Virus record (IMG/VR): IMGVR_UViG_3300036398_003678
Coordinates: 57,242-121,241 of that record
DNA: 64,000 nt
Strand: one strand, 5' to 3'
From: a virus
Shown: in pieces, positions 28,243 to 36,799 of the stretch
Position numbering within the stretch: position 1 is the first letter of the stretch
Layout of the letters: each line of letters begins with the position of its first letter
Notes under the pieces: generated by a model
What the model was told of the DNA's origin: nothing
What the model saw: the letters and a program-made list of their open reading frames with translations, nothing else
Database searches by the model: none
Made by a program: the position numbers and the translations under genes

Positions 28243-28546
28243 TGCTGCTATCTCCATCTTTAAAATAGAATTTATATCGATACGGATGTTTGTGTTTATC
28301 TTGCTTGCCAGAGCTATACAAATAATTCCCCAAATCGTCTAAAGCTGATCTCAACTGATTATTACCATTATTCAAAACTTGATTTCTGGTGTTTTCCCAA
28401 ATTGTCCAAAATCTTTCGGCCTCATCAGAATCCTCTTCTGTATTCCATAAATGACCAAAATTCTCTTCGAATCTGGCCAAAGCCCCTATCATAGTAGTTT
28501 GTATTCTTTTCTCTATAGATTTGATTAGCTCTTGTTTATTTTTCAT
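28232..28546 (-). CDS. Small helical protein in the pre-tape-measure cluster
   Basis: The product is 104 residues, highly charged and mostly helical by eye, rich in Trp/Phe in the middle (HLWNTEEDSDEAERFWTIW). It lies between the 345-residue gene and the chaperone-like gene, overlapping the latter. Function is not recognised. Its position where phages encode tail assembly chaperones makes an assembly role possible. Confidence 0.55.
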   Translation of the reverse strand: MKNKQELIKSIEKRIQTTMIGALARFEENFGHLWNTEEDSDEAERFWTIWENTRNQVLNNGNNQLRSALDDLGNYLYSSGKQDKHKHPYRYKFYFKDGDSSNEN

Positions 28547-28558
28547 AAAAACTTTCTC

Positions 28559-29596
28559 TTATTGTTTACGCATGCTTTGTGCTTTTGTAATTAAGTCTCT
28601 CTGTACATCCGGCAAATTAAAATCTTCTACTTCCGATCCTTTATTGCTATTGATATATCCTAGTTTTTCCTGTAATACAAATTTTGATTGATCGGTATTT
28701 AGATCTAATACCTTTCCAATATCCTGTTCGTCCGTCATTAAAAAAACTTCAGAAGCATTCTCTATCTTAGCGTTTTTGTTTCCTAATTTTTGTTTTTTAG
28801 CCTGTTCATTATTCTTCTTTTGGATAATCATCCATCCATCCAGCATATCGTCATCTTCTATAACAATATCTTCTGGACATTCTGGATGCTCATATATACT
28901 GTCATACATTCTACTAATATTTAATAAAGACCTTTGTTCATCTGTCAAGTCTATAGTATACTTACAAAATATCGATGTTTTATTCCCACAATTCCAATAA
29001 GATTTCCATAAAGCGCTTCTGGCTATGGACTTATAATCTGATACAGAGAGTACATAGGAATTAATTTCGTTTACTATATTATTAAAATGAACATACGAGG
29101 CTGAGTCTTTGGGCGAATTAGAAAAAACCCTTTTATTATTTTTATATAAAGTTGAACATATTATATATTCGTTCTTTATAGAGCTGGCATATCCTTCTAG
29201 GGTATTGGCCTGAAAATTTAGTTTGGTGTTGCTTATTTTATTTATTTCTTTATGAGTTGTTTTAATTTTTTTTCTATTATTCTCGGTTTCTTTAGTCTTT
29301 AATCTATCAGTATATAGGTCAACTTTTAACGCATCTAATTTATTCTCTAGCTGTTTGATCAAATTATCTGTATTCATATGCCAAACGCCTAACGATATCA
29401 TAGTCGGAATAAGATTCTCTTCTCTAATCCAATTATGAAATTTTTCTTCATTAATTATATTATTATATAACAACTCTGCTTTATATCTTATCTCTTTGGA
29501 TGGAGACCTTAGTTCGTACTGCTCTCCACCATAATAAAAAAATAGGGCCCCAGTAAAAATTCTATATAAAGATAAAGCAATATCCGGATCAATCAT
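28559..29596 (-). CDS. Conserved-looking phage protein of the tail assembly cluster
   Basis: The product is 345 residues. The N-terminal domain is helical (MIDPDIALSLYRIFTGALFF), followed by a Lys/Asn-rich coiled coil at about 80-125. A compact region with ARSALWKSYWNC, LTDEQRSLLNISRMYDSIYE and DDDMLDGWMIIQKK lies in the middle, and the tail is charged. Located between the tail tube and tape measure genes, four bases after the small coiled-coil gene. I do not recognise a named family; an assembly or tail-completion role is inferred from context. Confidence 0.55.
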   Translation of the reverse strand: MIDPDIALSLYRIFTGALFFYYGGEQYELRSPSKEIRYKAELLYNNIINEEKFHNWIREENLIPTMISLGVWHMNTDNLIKQLENKLDALKVDLYTDRLKTKETENNRKKIKTTHKEINKISNTKLNFQANTLEGYASSIKNEYIICSTLYKNNKRVFSNSPKDSASYVHFNNIVNEINSYVLSVSDYKSIARSALWKSYWNCGNKTSIFCKYTIDLTDEQRSLLNISRMYDSIYEHPECPEDIVIEDDDMLDGWMIIQKKNNEQAKKQKLGNKNAKIENASEVFLMTDEQDIGKVLDLNTDQSKFVLQEKLGYINSNKGSEVEDFNLPDVQRDLITKAQSMRKQ

Positions 29597-29600
29597 TTAT

Positions 29601-29744
29601 CTAGTCGTTTTGCGCGCCCTTATTTTTAAGCGCCAGAAGCTCCTGTTCCTGTTCTTTAAGTTTATTCTGTAATACTTCCATATACTTTTGCATATTATAC
29701 ATATCGGTATATAGTCGTCCTATAATCTGAAATAGTTCTTCCAT
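29601..29744 (-). CDS. 47-residue coiled-coil protein
   Basis: A short frame starts at ATG 29744 with AGGAG eight bases upstream, one of the strongest ribosome sites here, and stops at TAG 29601, four bases before the next gene's start. The product begins MEELFQIIGRLYTDMYNMQK and continues as a Leu/Gln/Glu-rich amphipathic helix ending in LALKNKGAQND. It is entirely helical by eye and could be a coiled-coil assembly factor. The ribosome site and tight packing between two real genes support it as a gene; function unknown. Confidence 0.65.
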   Translation of the reverse strand: MEELFQIIGRLYTDMYNMQKYMEVLQNKLKEQEQELLALKNKGAQND

Positions 29745-29806
29745 ACATTCTCCTAATAAATGTCCGTCCTTTTATTCCTATATAACCGACTAGAATCAAC
29801 CAAAAA

Positions 29807-30805
29807 TTAAACAGACTCGAAGGTGCCGTTTGCTGTGACCTTAAGGTAGTTATCTGTAGTAAAGCTATAAGTAATTGTAGCATTACCACCACCAGTATCT
29901 CCACCTTGATAGTTTACAGAAGTGATCTTGTTTTTCTTGCCAAGATCGATAGTTAGATTATCTCCTGTGCCACTACCGCAAATAACAAATTTAATTTCTT
30001 TATCTTGTACTCTACCCTCTCCTGTTCCGGTGCAGGAATATGTGGCTTCGCTGATGTTTAAATAATCACCAGTAGTAGCAAGAACCTCAATTTCCGAAGT
30101 GACTTCAACGGGGAAATTGACGTATCTATGATATGGAGTATACGAACCAAGTTCGTAAATAGACTCTCTACCAAAGTCAGCATTTACTGATACGCTTTGA
30201 ATAGGAGCGGTACTACCTATACCACCTGCGCCAGTAGGAAATACGCTCTCTGCTCTATTGAACTTCCATCTGCGAGCTGTGGCTGGGGCTGTGTATGGGC
30301 CGGAACTTGGTACGAAAGCACTGAGACCACCAGCGCTCCAAGTCTTACTGTTGCCAACTAAGGTAACATCTTCTGTAGCATTACCATCGGTTGGGAAGGT
30401 AAAACCAACACTGGAAACATACATGCCTGTGCATGTTACTGTGTGCTGTGCTGTGCCACTAGCTAGGGCGCCGGTATCACTATAGATGCCAAGCTTAACA
30501 TTTGCTCTGTTGTTGGCAAAATCGCCTATATTGCCCTCTACCTGACCGCCACCCATCGCTAAAAGATAAACAGGTACGGTTCCGTCAAATACTTTATTGA
30601 CTGTGATTTCAACTTCGGGATTGTTCTCGATATTATCATAAAGATCGATTTGACCAAGCTGGAAGATCTTTTCGAGATTGAAGTTGGTGTTCATTCCAAC
30701 GCTCTGTACACCCTTGGGCTTAACAGCTGTACTTGTTGTACCATTTGCGGCTATTGGCTGAATTTCGATTGCCTGGCAAGCGTAAAAAATTCTTTTATTA
30801 CTCAT
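29807..30805 (-). CDS. Probable major tail tube protein
   Basis: The product is 332 residues, with GGAG eight bases before the ATG at 30805. It contains two related halves. The first has VQSVGMNTNFNLEKIFQLGQ and NPEVEITVNKVF; the second has IQSVSVNADFGRESIYELGS and NFPVEVTSEIEV. This duplicated tube-like beta fold, its place before the assembly and tape measure genes, and its relatively GC-rich, regular codon use (by eye) all fit an abundant tail tube subunit. The C-terminal about 70 residues (DKEIKFVICGSG onwards) form an extra beta domain. No sheath-sized neighbour is present. Confidence 0.75.
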   Translation of the reverse strand: MSNKRIFYACQAIEIQPIAANGTTSTAVKPKGVQSVGMNTNFNLEKIFQLGQIDLYDNIENNPEVEITVNKVFDGTVPVYLLAMGGGQVEGNIGDFANNRANVKLGIYSDTGALASGTAQHTVTCTGMYVSSVGFTFPTDGNATEDVTLVGNSKTWSAGGLSAFVPSSGPYTAPATARRWKFNRAESVFPTGAGGIGSTAPIQSVSVNADFGRESIYELGSYTPYHRYVNFPVEVTSEIEVLATTGDYLNISEATYSCTGTGEGRVQDKEIKFVICGSGTGDNLTIDLGKKNKITSVNYQGGDTGGGNATITYSFTTDNYLKVTANGTFESV

Positions 30806-30865
30806 TTGAATATCTCCATGTTAATTTTGGCTTGGTCAATAATCAAATACACCTAAAAAATCAAA

Positions 30866-31801
30866 TCAGGGGAAAATCTCTATGGTCCATCTTGCTAATG
30901 TGCTATATAAATTACTAGTCAACGAAGAAAACCCATTTATAGTAGAGTTTTTTATAATGCATTTATTAGTAATATAATTAATATTTTCAGACAATAGTCT
31001 ATATGCCTGTCTATTTGGATTTTTTTGGCCGATATAATCTACATCAGAAAGGTTATCAATAGCTATTTTTCTCAGATTTAGTAGATTGAAAGTATTATCT
31101 TTTTGCATTAACAATAAATCGGCTATATTTTTAGACTTATTAGTATTTTCTGTTAGAATATGGAATAATACGTCTTGAGTAATATAGTTTTTAACATTTC
31201 CTAGTTCATATGGAGCTAGAATAGTTCTAGGGGCTAGTTCTATAATTATGCAAGGTAGTTGAACCCTATGATTTGCTGTTATGAAACTATCGCCAAAAAA
31301 TTGAAACTGAGATTTGTCAAAAGACTGTTTTTGTATTTCTTTAAACCATGGGGCATTGTCGGGTATATAGGTTTGAATATATCTATACGAATAGCTTGCT
31401 TCAACCTTTAGACTAGTGCTCATGGGACTATTAAAAACAACTCTACCCAAAGGATAGTTAATCTTATATGAGAAAGGACCTGTGTCGGTTATGGGAACAA
31501 ATGTGTCATTTATATAAATTCCGGACGGACTATTGGGGGAAACGCCATTATAAGCCACTTCGGTTTCATATACCCAATCTTTTTTATTAGATTCCCAAAC
31601 CCTGCCTAGCATAGCTGGGTCATTAACATAGTTTAAGATATGAAGACCTTGAGTTTGAGCGCCAGATGATGGCTTATTAATATTGATAAATCCGCCAATT
31701 TCTAATAAGGCATAATCTAAAAATAGTTTTATATTCTCTTCTAATGTAGATATAGAAGGAGAAGACGATATATCTGAAATATTATGAAATAGATTTGTCA
31801 T
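30866..31801 (-). CDS. Neck/tail-completion candidate upstream of the tube gene
   Basis: The product is 311 residues; its ATG overlaps the upstream stop by four bases. It has a helical start, a beta-rich middle (WVYETEVAYNGVSPNSPSG, INYPLGRVVFNSPM, VEASYSYRYIQTYIPD) and a helical/beta C-terminal half. The GRVVFNSP motif followed by an aromatic beta strand occurs in many phage connector-type proteins. Position between neck-like genes and the tail tube supports a neck or tail-terminator role, but I cannot name a family. Confidence 0.5.
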   Translation of the reverse strand: MTNLFHNISDISSSPSISTLEENIKLFLDYALLEIGGFININKPSSGAQTQGLHILNYVNDPAMLGRVWESNKKDWVYETEVAYNGVSPNSPSGIYINDTFVPITDTGPFSYKINYPLGRVVFNSPMSTSLKVEASYSYRYIQTYIPDNAPWFKEIQKQSFDKSQFQFFGDSFITANHRVQLPCIIIELAPRTILAPYELGNVKNYITQDVLFHILTENTNKSKNIADLLLMQKDNTFNLLNLRKIAIDNLSDVDYIGQKNPNRQAYRLLSENINYITNKCIIKNSTINGFSSLTSNLYSTLARWTIEIFP

Positions 31802-32442
31802 AAATTCTTTTCAATATGTGTTTGAATAGTGGTGGGTATATTTTTTTCAATGCGCTCTATTGCTCTAGTAGACCAATTATTCTCTGCGACTCCCGCAAAT
31901 TCAGAAGGGACTCTCCACGAATTAGTATCTGTAACCATCAGTGCCATACCGCTTCTGGAATTAGGATTCGATGTCATATCAACGGTATAATTTTTAACTA
32001 TCTCAGAAGTACCTCTTAGCATGAGCCATTCTAGCCAAGGTAAAGAATAACCATTTAAGCTATCCTGAACAAAAGCGTCGGGATCTCCTATCAAACCCCC
32101 GATATCTAGAGAAGATATGGCAGTTAATGTGAATCCGCCTAAAACGCCTCTATTTGTAGCCCTAACAGGATTCATAGATATAGTAACTGTGTCTGCTATT
32201 TTGTTGACAATAGAATCCACTATCGACGGATTTGGAATACCTAACTCTGCTCGTAGCTTACCGCTTGTTAAGGATGAGTATTCTGGTTCTTGTTTCAAAG
32301 CATCTCTTATCAAACCGCGAATATCTTCCAATATAGATGGTTGAGACTTAACCATAGTCTCTCTCATATGATCTGCTATGCCAGATAATATAGACTTATT
32401 AATTTCACTATTTGTTTCTAATAGGGCGAGAGAAATTTTCAT
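31798..32442 (-). CDS. Neck/virion protein with WRVPSEFAG motif
   Basis: The product is 214 residues from the ATG at 32442, which overlaps the upstream TGA (ATGA) and follows GGAAAAG; an upstream GTG would add four residues. The N-terminal half is helical. The C-terminal half contains YSLPWLEWLMLRGTSEIV, NPNSRSGMALMV and SWRVPSEFAGVAENNWSTRA, a pattern I recall from structural proteins near the neck of myovirus-like environmental phages. It is probably a neck or completion protein. Confidence 0.55.
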   Translation of the reverse strand: MKISLALLETNSEINKSILSGIADHMRETMVKSQPSILEDIRGLIRDALKQEPEYSSLTSGKLRAELGIPNPSIVDSIVNKIADTVTISMNPVRATNRGVLGGFTLTAISSLDIGGLIGDPDAFVQDSLNGYSLPWLEWLMLRGTSEIVKNYTVDMTSNPNSRSGMALMVTDTNSWRVPSEFAGVAENNWSTRAIERIEKNIPTTIQTHIEKNL

Positions 32443-33815
32443 TTTCTTTTCCACATCGTAAAAACGTATTTATTGTGTCCTAATCCAGCCGGTTGGGGAT
32501 CAGAATATCTTTCGTAACGATAATGACCTAATGCGCTAATATCTTTATCAAAAATAACTTCGCTAGCATTTCTTAGTTTAGGCAATAGACTAATACATGA
32601 TATGGACTGAGCCATGCCTTCGACTATATTAGTATTTTTATTAGACCAATTCATAAAATATTTGCTATCGAAAATAACCATCATATTAACGATTTCTTCG
32701 CTAGTGGAATTAGAAATAATACCGTTCCCAGCACATATAGGACATACTGACCCATCAGCAAATGGTACGGGACCGCCTATCAAATATTTGCCAGATGACG
32801 AGCGGGTTGTTGTGCTATAAATACAATTATTACATAAATTATTTTGTTGAGACGCGTTGGCGTATCTTAGTATACAAGGAACAGATAACGCATTAATATT
32901 TAATAAGGAGTCTATAGCGTTATTAAAAAGACTTTGAAACTCATCTCCTAGTAAACCGGAAAAGATCCCGGTCCCGCATGATAAATCGCTGCTTAATTTT
33001 GGTGTTTGTAATTTTCTATGTGGCGGTATAATTACATTATTAGAAGGACTAACTGTAACGGTAGGAGATGGTGTTACAGTAGGGGTCGCTGTCGGCGTAG
33101 CTGTAACAGTACTAGTTATCGAAGGAGTAGGAGTAGCGGTACCGGTATGGGTAACGGTTGGTGTTGGCGTACTGGTAACCGTACCGGTTATAGAAGGTGT
33201 AGGAGTAGCGGTACTAGTAACAGTACTGGTTATGGACGGGGTGGGGGTGGCGGTACTGGTTGCCGTACTGGTGATTGAAGGGGTAGGGGTAGCGGTACTG
33301 GTACGAGTAACGGTCGGTGTTGGGGTAGGAGTGTTAGAGCTAGTAATGGTTGGTGTAGGCGTAGGACCAGCACACAGAACTTCCACAGACCATCTGACAG
33401 ATATAATAGGGCTATCTACAACTAACGTAGCGGTATTGGGTGCGGCAGAAGATTTGTTTAGTATGATCGAACCAATACCATTTCCGGATATATTTTCTAC
33501 CGGCCTGCCTAACTCTAATAACTTGTTTGTAAGAGAGGTGTTGAATGCGCTACCTCCCCTATACCCACTAGTAACGCTCTGTCCATTCCATATCACAGTA
33601 AATTTGTCGGGTACTGCCAGCTCTGGATCTCCGAACGAGGTTCCGCAATTTAGTTCTCCGCTCGCACATGGAGGATTAGCATGATAATTAATGGTTATAG
33701 GACCAACTCCCGATCCTAGATCCATGTTAAAGGTATAGGTATTAGGAGTAGAATTTCTAAACAGAGAGATACTGTTACAGCTAATGGTGTCGGGTGTATT
33801 TATGAATTGTACCAT
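32439..33815 (-). CDS. Neck-region protein: beta domain, long Thr-Pro arm and zinc-knuckle virion domain
   Basis: The product is 458 residues in three parts. Residues 1-150 form a beta domain with a WNGQSVTSGYRGGS motif, known from other phage structural proteins. Residues about 150-260 are Thr/Pro/Ser-rich repeats. Residues about 265-458 are a conserved-looking domain with a Cys-x2-Cys-x26-Cys-x2-Cys motif (LCNNC ... CPICAGNG), likely a zinc knuckle, and a GGPVPFADGS turn. The last domain is followed directly by other neck-type genes, so the Thr-Pro arm probably displays the N-terminal domain away from the neck, like a whisker (inferred). Confidence 0.6.
   Translation of the reverse strand: MVQFINTPDTISCNSISLFRNSTPNTYTFNMDLGSGVGPITINYHANPPCASGELNCGTSFGDPELAVPDKFTVIWNGQSVTSGYRGGSAFNTSLTNKLLELGRPVENISGNGIGSIILNKSSAAPNTATLVVDSPIISVRWSVEVLCAGPTPTPTITSSNTPTPTPTVTRTSTATPTPSITSTATSTATPTPSITSTVTSTATPTPSITGTVTSTPTPTVTHTGTATPTPSITSTVTATPTATPTVTPSPTVTVSPSNNVIIPPHRKLQTPKLSSDLSCGTGIFSGLLGDEFQSLFNNAIDSLLNINALSVPCILRYANASQQNNLCNNCIYSTTTRSSSGKYLIGGPVPFADGSVCPICAGNGIISNSTSEEIVNMMVIFDSKYFMNWSNKNTNIVEGMAQSISCISLLPKLRNASEVIFDKDISALGHYRYERYSDPQPAGLGHNKYVFTMWKRK
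33030..33365 (-). repeat. Thr-Pro coding repeat tract in the neck-region gene
   Basis: About 110 codons of Thr/Pro/Ser repeats, including near-identical tandem units of about 48 bases encoding TPTPSITSTVTSTA-type segments. The units are more regular at the DNA level than in the distal-tail linkers, suggesting more recent expansion. Confidence 0.8.
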
Positions 33816-33834
33816 AATAAATCTTTTCTATTTA

Positions 33835-34026
33835 TTATTGCTTCAAAGGAATGGTATTGTCCGACTTAATCACAGAGATCCGCTCCTCTGTTGCGTATTT
33901 AGGTTCTAATATTATATTGCGTTGTATAGTTATCTTATTTGCTATGGTGTCAATCAGAACCGGTATCAAGTTTTGACTCACAACAACTAATCCGTATTTT
34001 TTAAATAGCGCTATGTTATAATTCAT
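33835..34026 (-). CDS. Small hypothetical protein in the neck region
   Basis: The product is 63 residues, packed three bases after the P-domain gene's stop and 19 bases before the next start. It begins MNYNIALFKKYGLVVVSQNL and is mixed hydrophobic/charged. No motif is recognised. Its size and packing favour a real gene, but a strong ribosome site is not seen. Confidence 0.45.
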   Translation of the reverse strand: MNYNIALFKKYGLVVVSQNLIPVLIDTIANKITIQRNIILEPKYATEERISVIKSDNTIPLKQ

Positions 34027-34029
34027 TGA

Positions 34030-34947
34030 TTATTCTGAATGATATGTGACTATCAGGGTCCAAGAAACGATACTGCCGGACTCGCTTGGATCGGTATCTT
34101 CAATTAACAATTCCCAGGTTCCATTAGCCAGCTGGTTTTGCAGATGGACAAAGGAGGGGACCAACGGGGAATCAGAATTGATAATCTGTGTCTTATCATA
34201 AATTCTACATTTACTATTATTAGTTATATTATGTAAGTAGGCATCCGCAGGAGCGGAATCAGAAATAATATAATTGAATCCTGGTCTATAATTTTTAATT
34301 TTTTGATTTGCCGACAGTAGAATAGACGACCCTGTTGGTGGAACTAAAACAAAGACTAGATCTTGTGGATTTTTATGCACCAACCCGTTGATTGCTAGTT
34401 CTATATTCTCGATGGTTCTGGTGTCTGTTATTTGTATAGTCGAAGAGGCTGATCCATTATCTGGAATATTAATGCCTCCACCAGAATATTTAACAGCATA
34501 AATATCTGTTGATAAGCATTCTGTTGGACATACAGATTCTGTTGATGGTAAATCTATACAGTTGGTGATTAGTTCTTGGGGGTTAGATCTTCTTATAATA
34601 AACGCCCTTCCTGTAGACAATCTAAAAGTTCTATAGCCGCTACCCTGATATTGCTCATTGGGTTCTTGAAGATCCAGATCGTATAAAGCAAAATCAAAAG
34701 AGTATGTATTCGTTGTAGTAGCCGGTAGACTAAATGTTATCCTGCCATCCGAATAAGTAGATAAGTCATAATTTAAATTTTTATTTCTATTACTAAATAC
34801 TGTCCTATTATTATTCGAGTCTGTCCACTGGAGTACGGCGCACCAGTCGGATATATCTACAGGATTACCATTAGGGTCCTGATAGACAAATGTAATTTCG
34901 TAATAAGACCCTTGCTCTATATTGAAGTCGTAAGTAATAGCTGCCAT
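34030..34947 (-). CDS. Virion protein with C-terminal proprotein-convertase P-domain
   Basis: The product is 305 residues. The N-terminal about 120 residues (DFNIEQGSYYEITFVYQDPN, DISDWCAVLQW) match a beta-sandwich domain widespread in phage tail/baseplate proteins (EQG...DxxG...DLS pattern). Residues about 150-305 match the P/Homo B domain known from subtilisin-like convertases and bacterial secreted proteases: NIPDNGSASSTIQI, TRTIENIELAINGLVH, QDLVFVLVPPTGSSILL, NGTWELLIEDTDPSESGSI and VSWTLIV. No catalytic protease domain is attached. A binding or stabilising role in the neck/tail is inferred. Confidence 0.7.
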   Translation of the reverse strand: MAAITYDFNIEQGSYYEITFVYQDPNGNPVDISDWCAVLQWTDSNNNRTVFSNRNKNLNYDLSTYSDGRITFSLPATTTNTYSFDFALYDLDLQEPNEQYQGSGYRTFRLSTGRAFIIRRSNPQELITNCIDLPSTESVCPTECLSTDIYAVKYSGGGINIPDNGSASSTIQITDTRTIENIELAINGLVHKNPQDLVFVLVPPTGSSILLSANQKIKNYRPGFNYIISDSAPADAYLHNITNNSKCRIYDKTQIINSDSPLVPSFVHLQNQLANGTWELLIEDTDPSESGSIVSWTLIVTYHSE

Positions 34948-34956
34948 AGTTTATTC

Positions 34957-35478
34957 TTATGAAAAAAAGTTTCTGTTGCGAACGCTGTTATTATGGAAAT
35001 TAATATTTCTTGGATCAAAATTATTACCCACAAACGGACTAAGCACAGCTCGTATAGCTGTGGCCTCTTTAACATCCCAATGAGAAGTAAGCTCTTCGTA
35101 TAAAGCGCATGGGCCATGCTCTATTATTGTTTTCCACGCGGCGCTTTGTCCCGCAACACTTAGGCTAGCAGGGCCAAGAGCGGCTCTTATGCCTTCCAAA
35201 GCGGCTTTGGTTCTTAGAGCACTTTGATCTATGATACAAGCAGCCTTCAAACTGACCAAACTAATAAAGATTTCATCTCGGTCGCTAGTTGGGTCTGGGC
35301 TAATATTTGGATTAGCCACGTCAATATTATATTTATGGTCTAATACCACGTCGAATTGAACGTATTTAGCAGCGACCGCTATAGTCTGCTGTATTCTTTC
35401 ATCGCTATAAACCGGCGTATCTCCCAAATCATTAATCAGAGTACGAACAATTATAGGTATTTCTATTTGCCAGCTCAT
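34957..35478 (-). CDS. Head-tail connector/neck candidate
   Basis: The product is 173 residues. It starts MSWQIEIPIIVRTLINDLGD, with mostly helical content through residue 125 (RIQQTIAVAAKYVQFDV, ISLVSLKAACIIDQSALRTK) and a polar, Asn-rich C-terminus. Small helical proteins of this type, with an N-terminal motif about a boundary of the chain followed by a long helix bundle, are typical of head-tail adaptors. It is the first neck-type gene after the enzyme pair. A neck/connector role is inferred, not demonstrated. Confidence 0.45.
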   Translation of the reverse strand: MSWQIEIPIIVRTLINDLGDTPVYSDERIQQTIAVAAKYVQFDVVLDHKYNIDVANPNISPDPTSDRDEIFISLVSLKAACIIDQSALRTKAALEGIRAALGPASLSVAGQSAAWKTIIEHGPCALYEELTSHWDVKEATAIRAVLSPFVGNNFDPRNINFHNNSVRNRNFFS

Positions 35479-35554
35479 AAATTAGCCTTTTAAATATACG
35501 GGTTCAAAGTTTTGATAGCATCTAATAAAAAATACACCATATAATCAACGGCGT

Positions 35555-36799
35555 CTATTTATGCAAAAAGACTCGTTCTACTTGGTTTAGATCTTCTGAT
35601 ATTTGAGATTTTAGCCCTTTTATTATATCAATGTCTACTAAATCTGGGTGAGCCCACCAATCCTCAAAAGAACTATTTTGATCGGGAGATACGTCATTGA
35701 CCACTAAAATATAACCCAGAGACTGTAAATACTCTCTAGATTTTTGTTTATATGAACGAGATATATCTATATAGTCATCGTGCTCATATGTTATTACGGC
35801 AAATTTATATTTATCAAAAGGAATACTTAATAAGGCCTCATATGTGTTTTTGGGCGGCTCTATATCTAGTTGTAAATAATCTATATTGTTTTGACCTGGA
35901 AAATATTTAGTTAACAATTTCTCATAGTTCACGATCAGAGCATCCGTACATAATACAGGGTTTTTTCTTTGATTTTTATGGGTGTTAACAAAGTCCTGAT
36001 TAAATTCTATACCAATTCCTGTCCAATCAAACTTGGTCTCTAGTAGTGCGGTATTGCTGTTTTTTAAAGCGTCGGACGAGCCTATTTCTAAGTATGACCC
36101 ATTACGCTTGCCATTTAGGGCAGTCAGTATAAACATATCCTGATATACTTGAGAAAAATTATGATCTACTAAATCTATACCTTTAAAAGTAAAGTTTAAG
36201 TTATCTTTAAGATTTTTATTGTATGGTCTTATGGCCTGAGACTCTGGGCCACTACCTAGTCTAGATAAATTATTTTCTAATAAAGTTTTATACTTATCTG
36301 TCATCTTATCAATATAATTATTAAACAGCTCCTTAAATAATTTCCTTGCCTCTAGGGGTTTTCCTATCCACCACGCCGAGGCCGCTTTCTGGAATAACAA
36401 AGCATATAAATCAGGAAATTCTATTGTAGAAAAAAATACCGACTTCTCTTCGCAGATATCTAAAGATATACTAGCATAGGTATATATGCTAGACCAATCT
36501 GATTTAGCTTCGTAATATTGAGTGAGAAAAAAATAAGCTTCTGGTTTGCGTGGACACAAAGATATAGCTTGTTTTAATAGTGTTTCACATGTATAGTCTC
36601 TGCCTCCTAGATTTCTATAGCATAGATACATCCTTAATAAAGACTCATATCGTAAGTCAATACTAGAAGTTTTTTCTGCACACCTCAAATAAAAACCTGA
36701 TGCGGGAGCGTGGTGGTTCTGATTCTCATAAAATAGACCTAAATAAAAATTATTGAGATCATTGTCGGGGTCTTTTATATAATCTGATAACTCTCTCAT
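35555..36799 (-). CDS. TPR-repeat protein fused to FkbM-like methyltransferase
   Basis: The product is 414 residues; its ATG overlaps the upstream stop (ATGA). Residues 1-180 are helical repeats of TPR type (LLRMYLCYRNLGG, LLKQAISLCPRKPEAYFFL). Residues about 205-414 match an FkbM-type SAM-dependent methyltransferase: SQVYQDMFIL at 216-225, the SAM-binding strand-loop YLEIGSSD at 236-243, GIGIEFNQDF, and YLQLDIE at 308-314. FkbM enzymes methylate sugars or related hydroxyls in other systems. With the adjacent sugar-enzyme-like gene this suggests a glycan-modifying pair. The target (virion, host or both) is unknown. Confidence 0.75.
   Translation of the reverse strand: MRELSDYIKDPDNDLNNFYLGLFYENQNHHAPASGFYLRCAEKTSSIDLRYESLLRMYLCYRNLGGRDYTCETLLKQAISLCPRKPEAYFFLTQYYEAKSDWSSIYTYASISLDICEEKSVFFSTIEFPDLYALLFQKAASAWWIGKPLEARKLFKELFNNYIDKMTDKYKTLLENNLSRLGSGPESQAIRPYNKNLKDNLNFTFKGIDLVDHNFSQVYQDMFILTALNGKRNGSYLEIGSSDALKNSNTALLETKFDWTGIGIEFNQDFVNTHKNQRKNPVLCTDALIVNYEKLLTKYFPGQNNIDYLQLDIEPPKNTYEALLSIPFDKYKFAVITYEHDDYIDISRSYKQKSREYLQSLGYILVVNDVSPDQNSSFEDWWAHPDLVDIDIIKGLKSQISEDLNQVERVFLHK

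Noticed and set aside
29807-31801. Possible tail sheath gene next to the tube gene
   Set aside because: The 311-residue neighbour is too short and lacks sheath-like features; no sheath was called.
33232-33684. Plus-strand open frame opposite the neck-region Thr-Pro arm
   Set aside because: Antisense shadow of a supported minus-strand gene.
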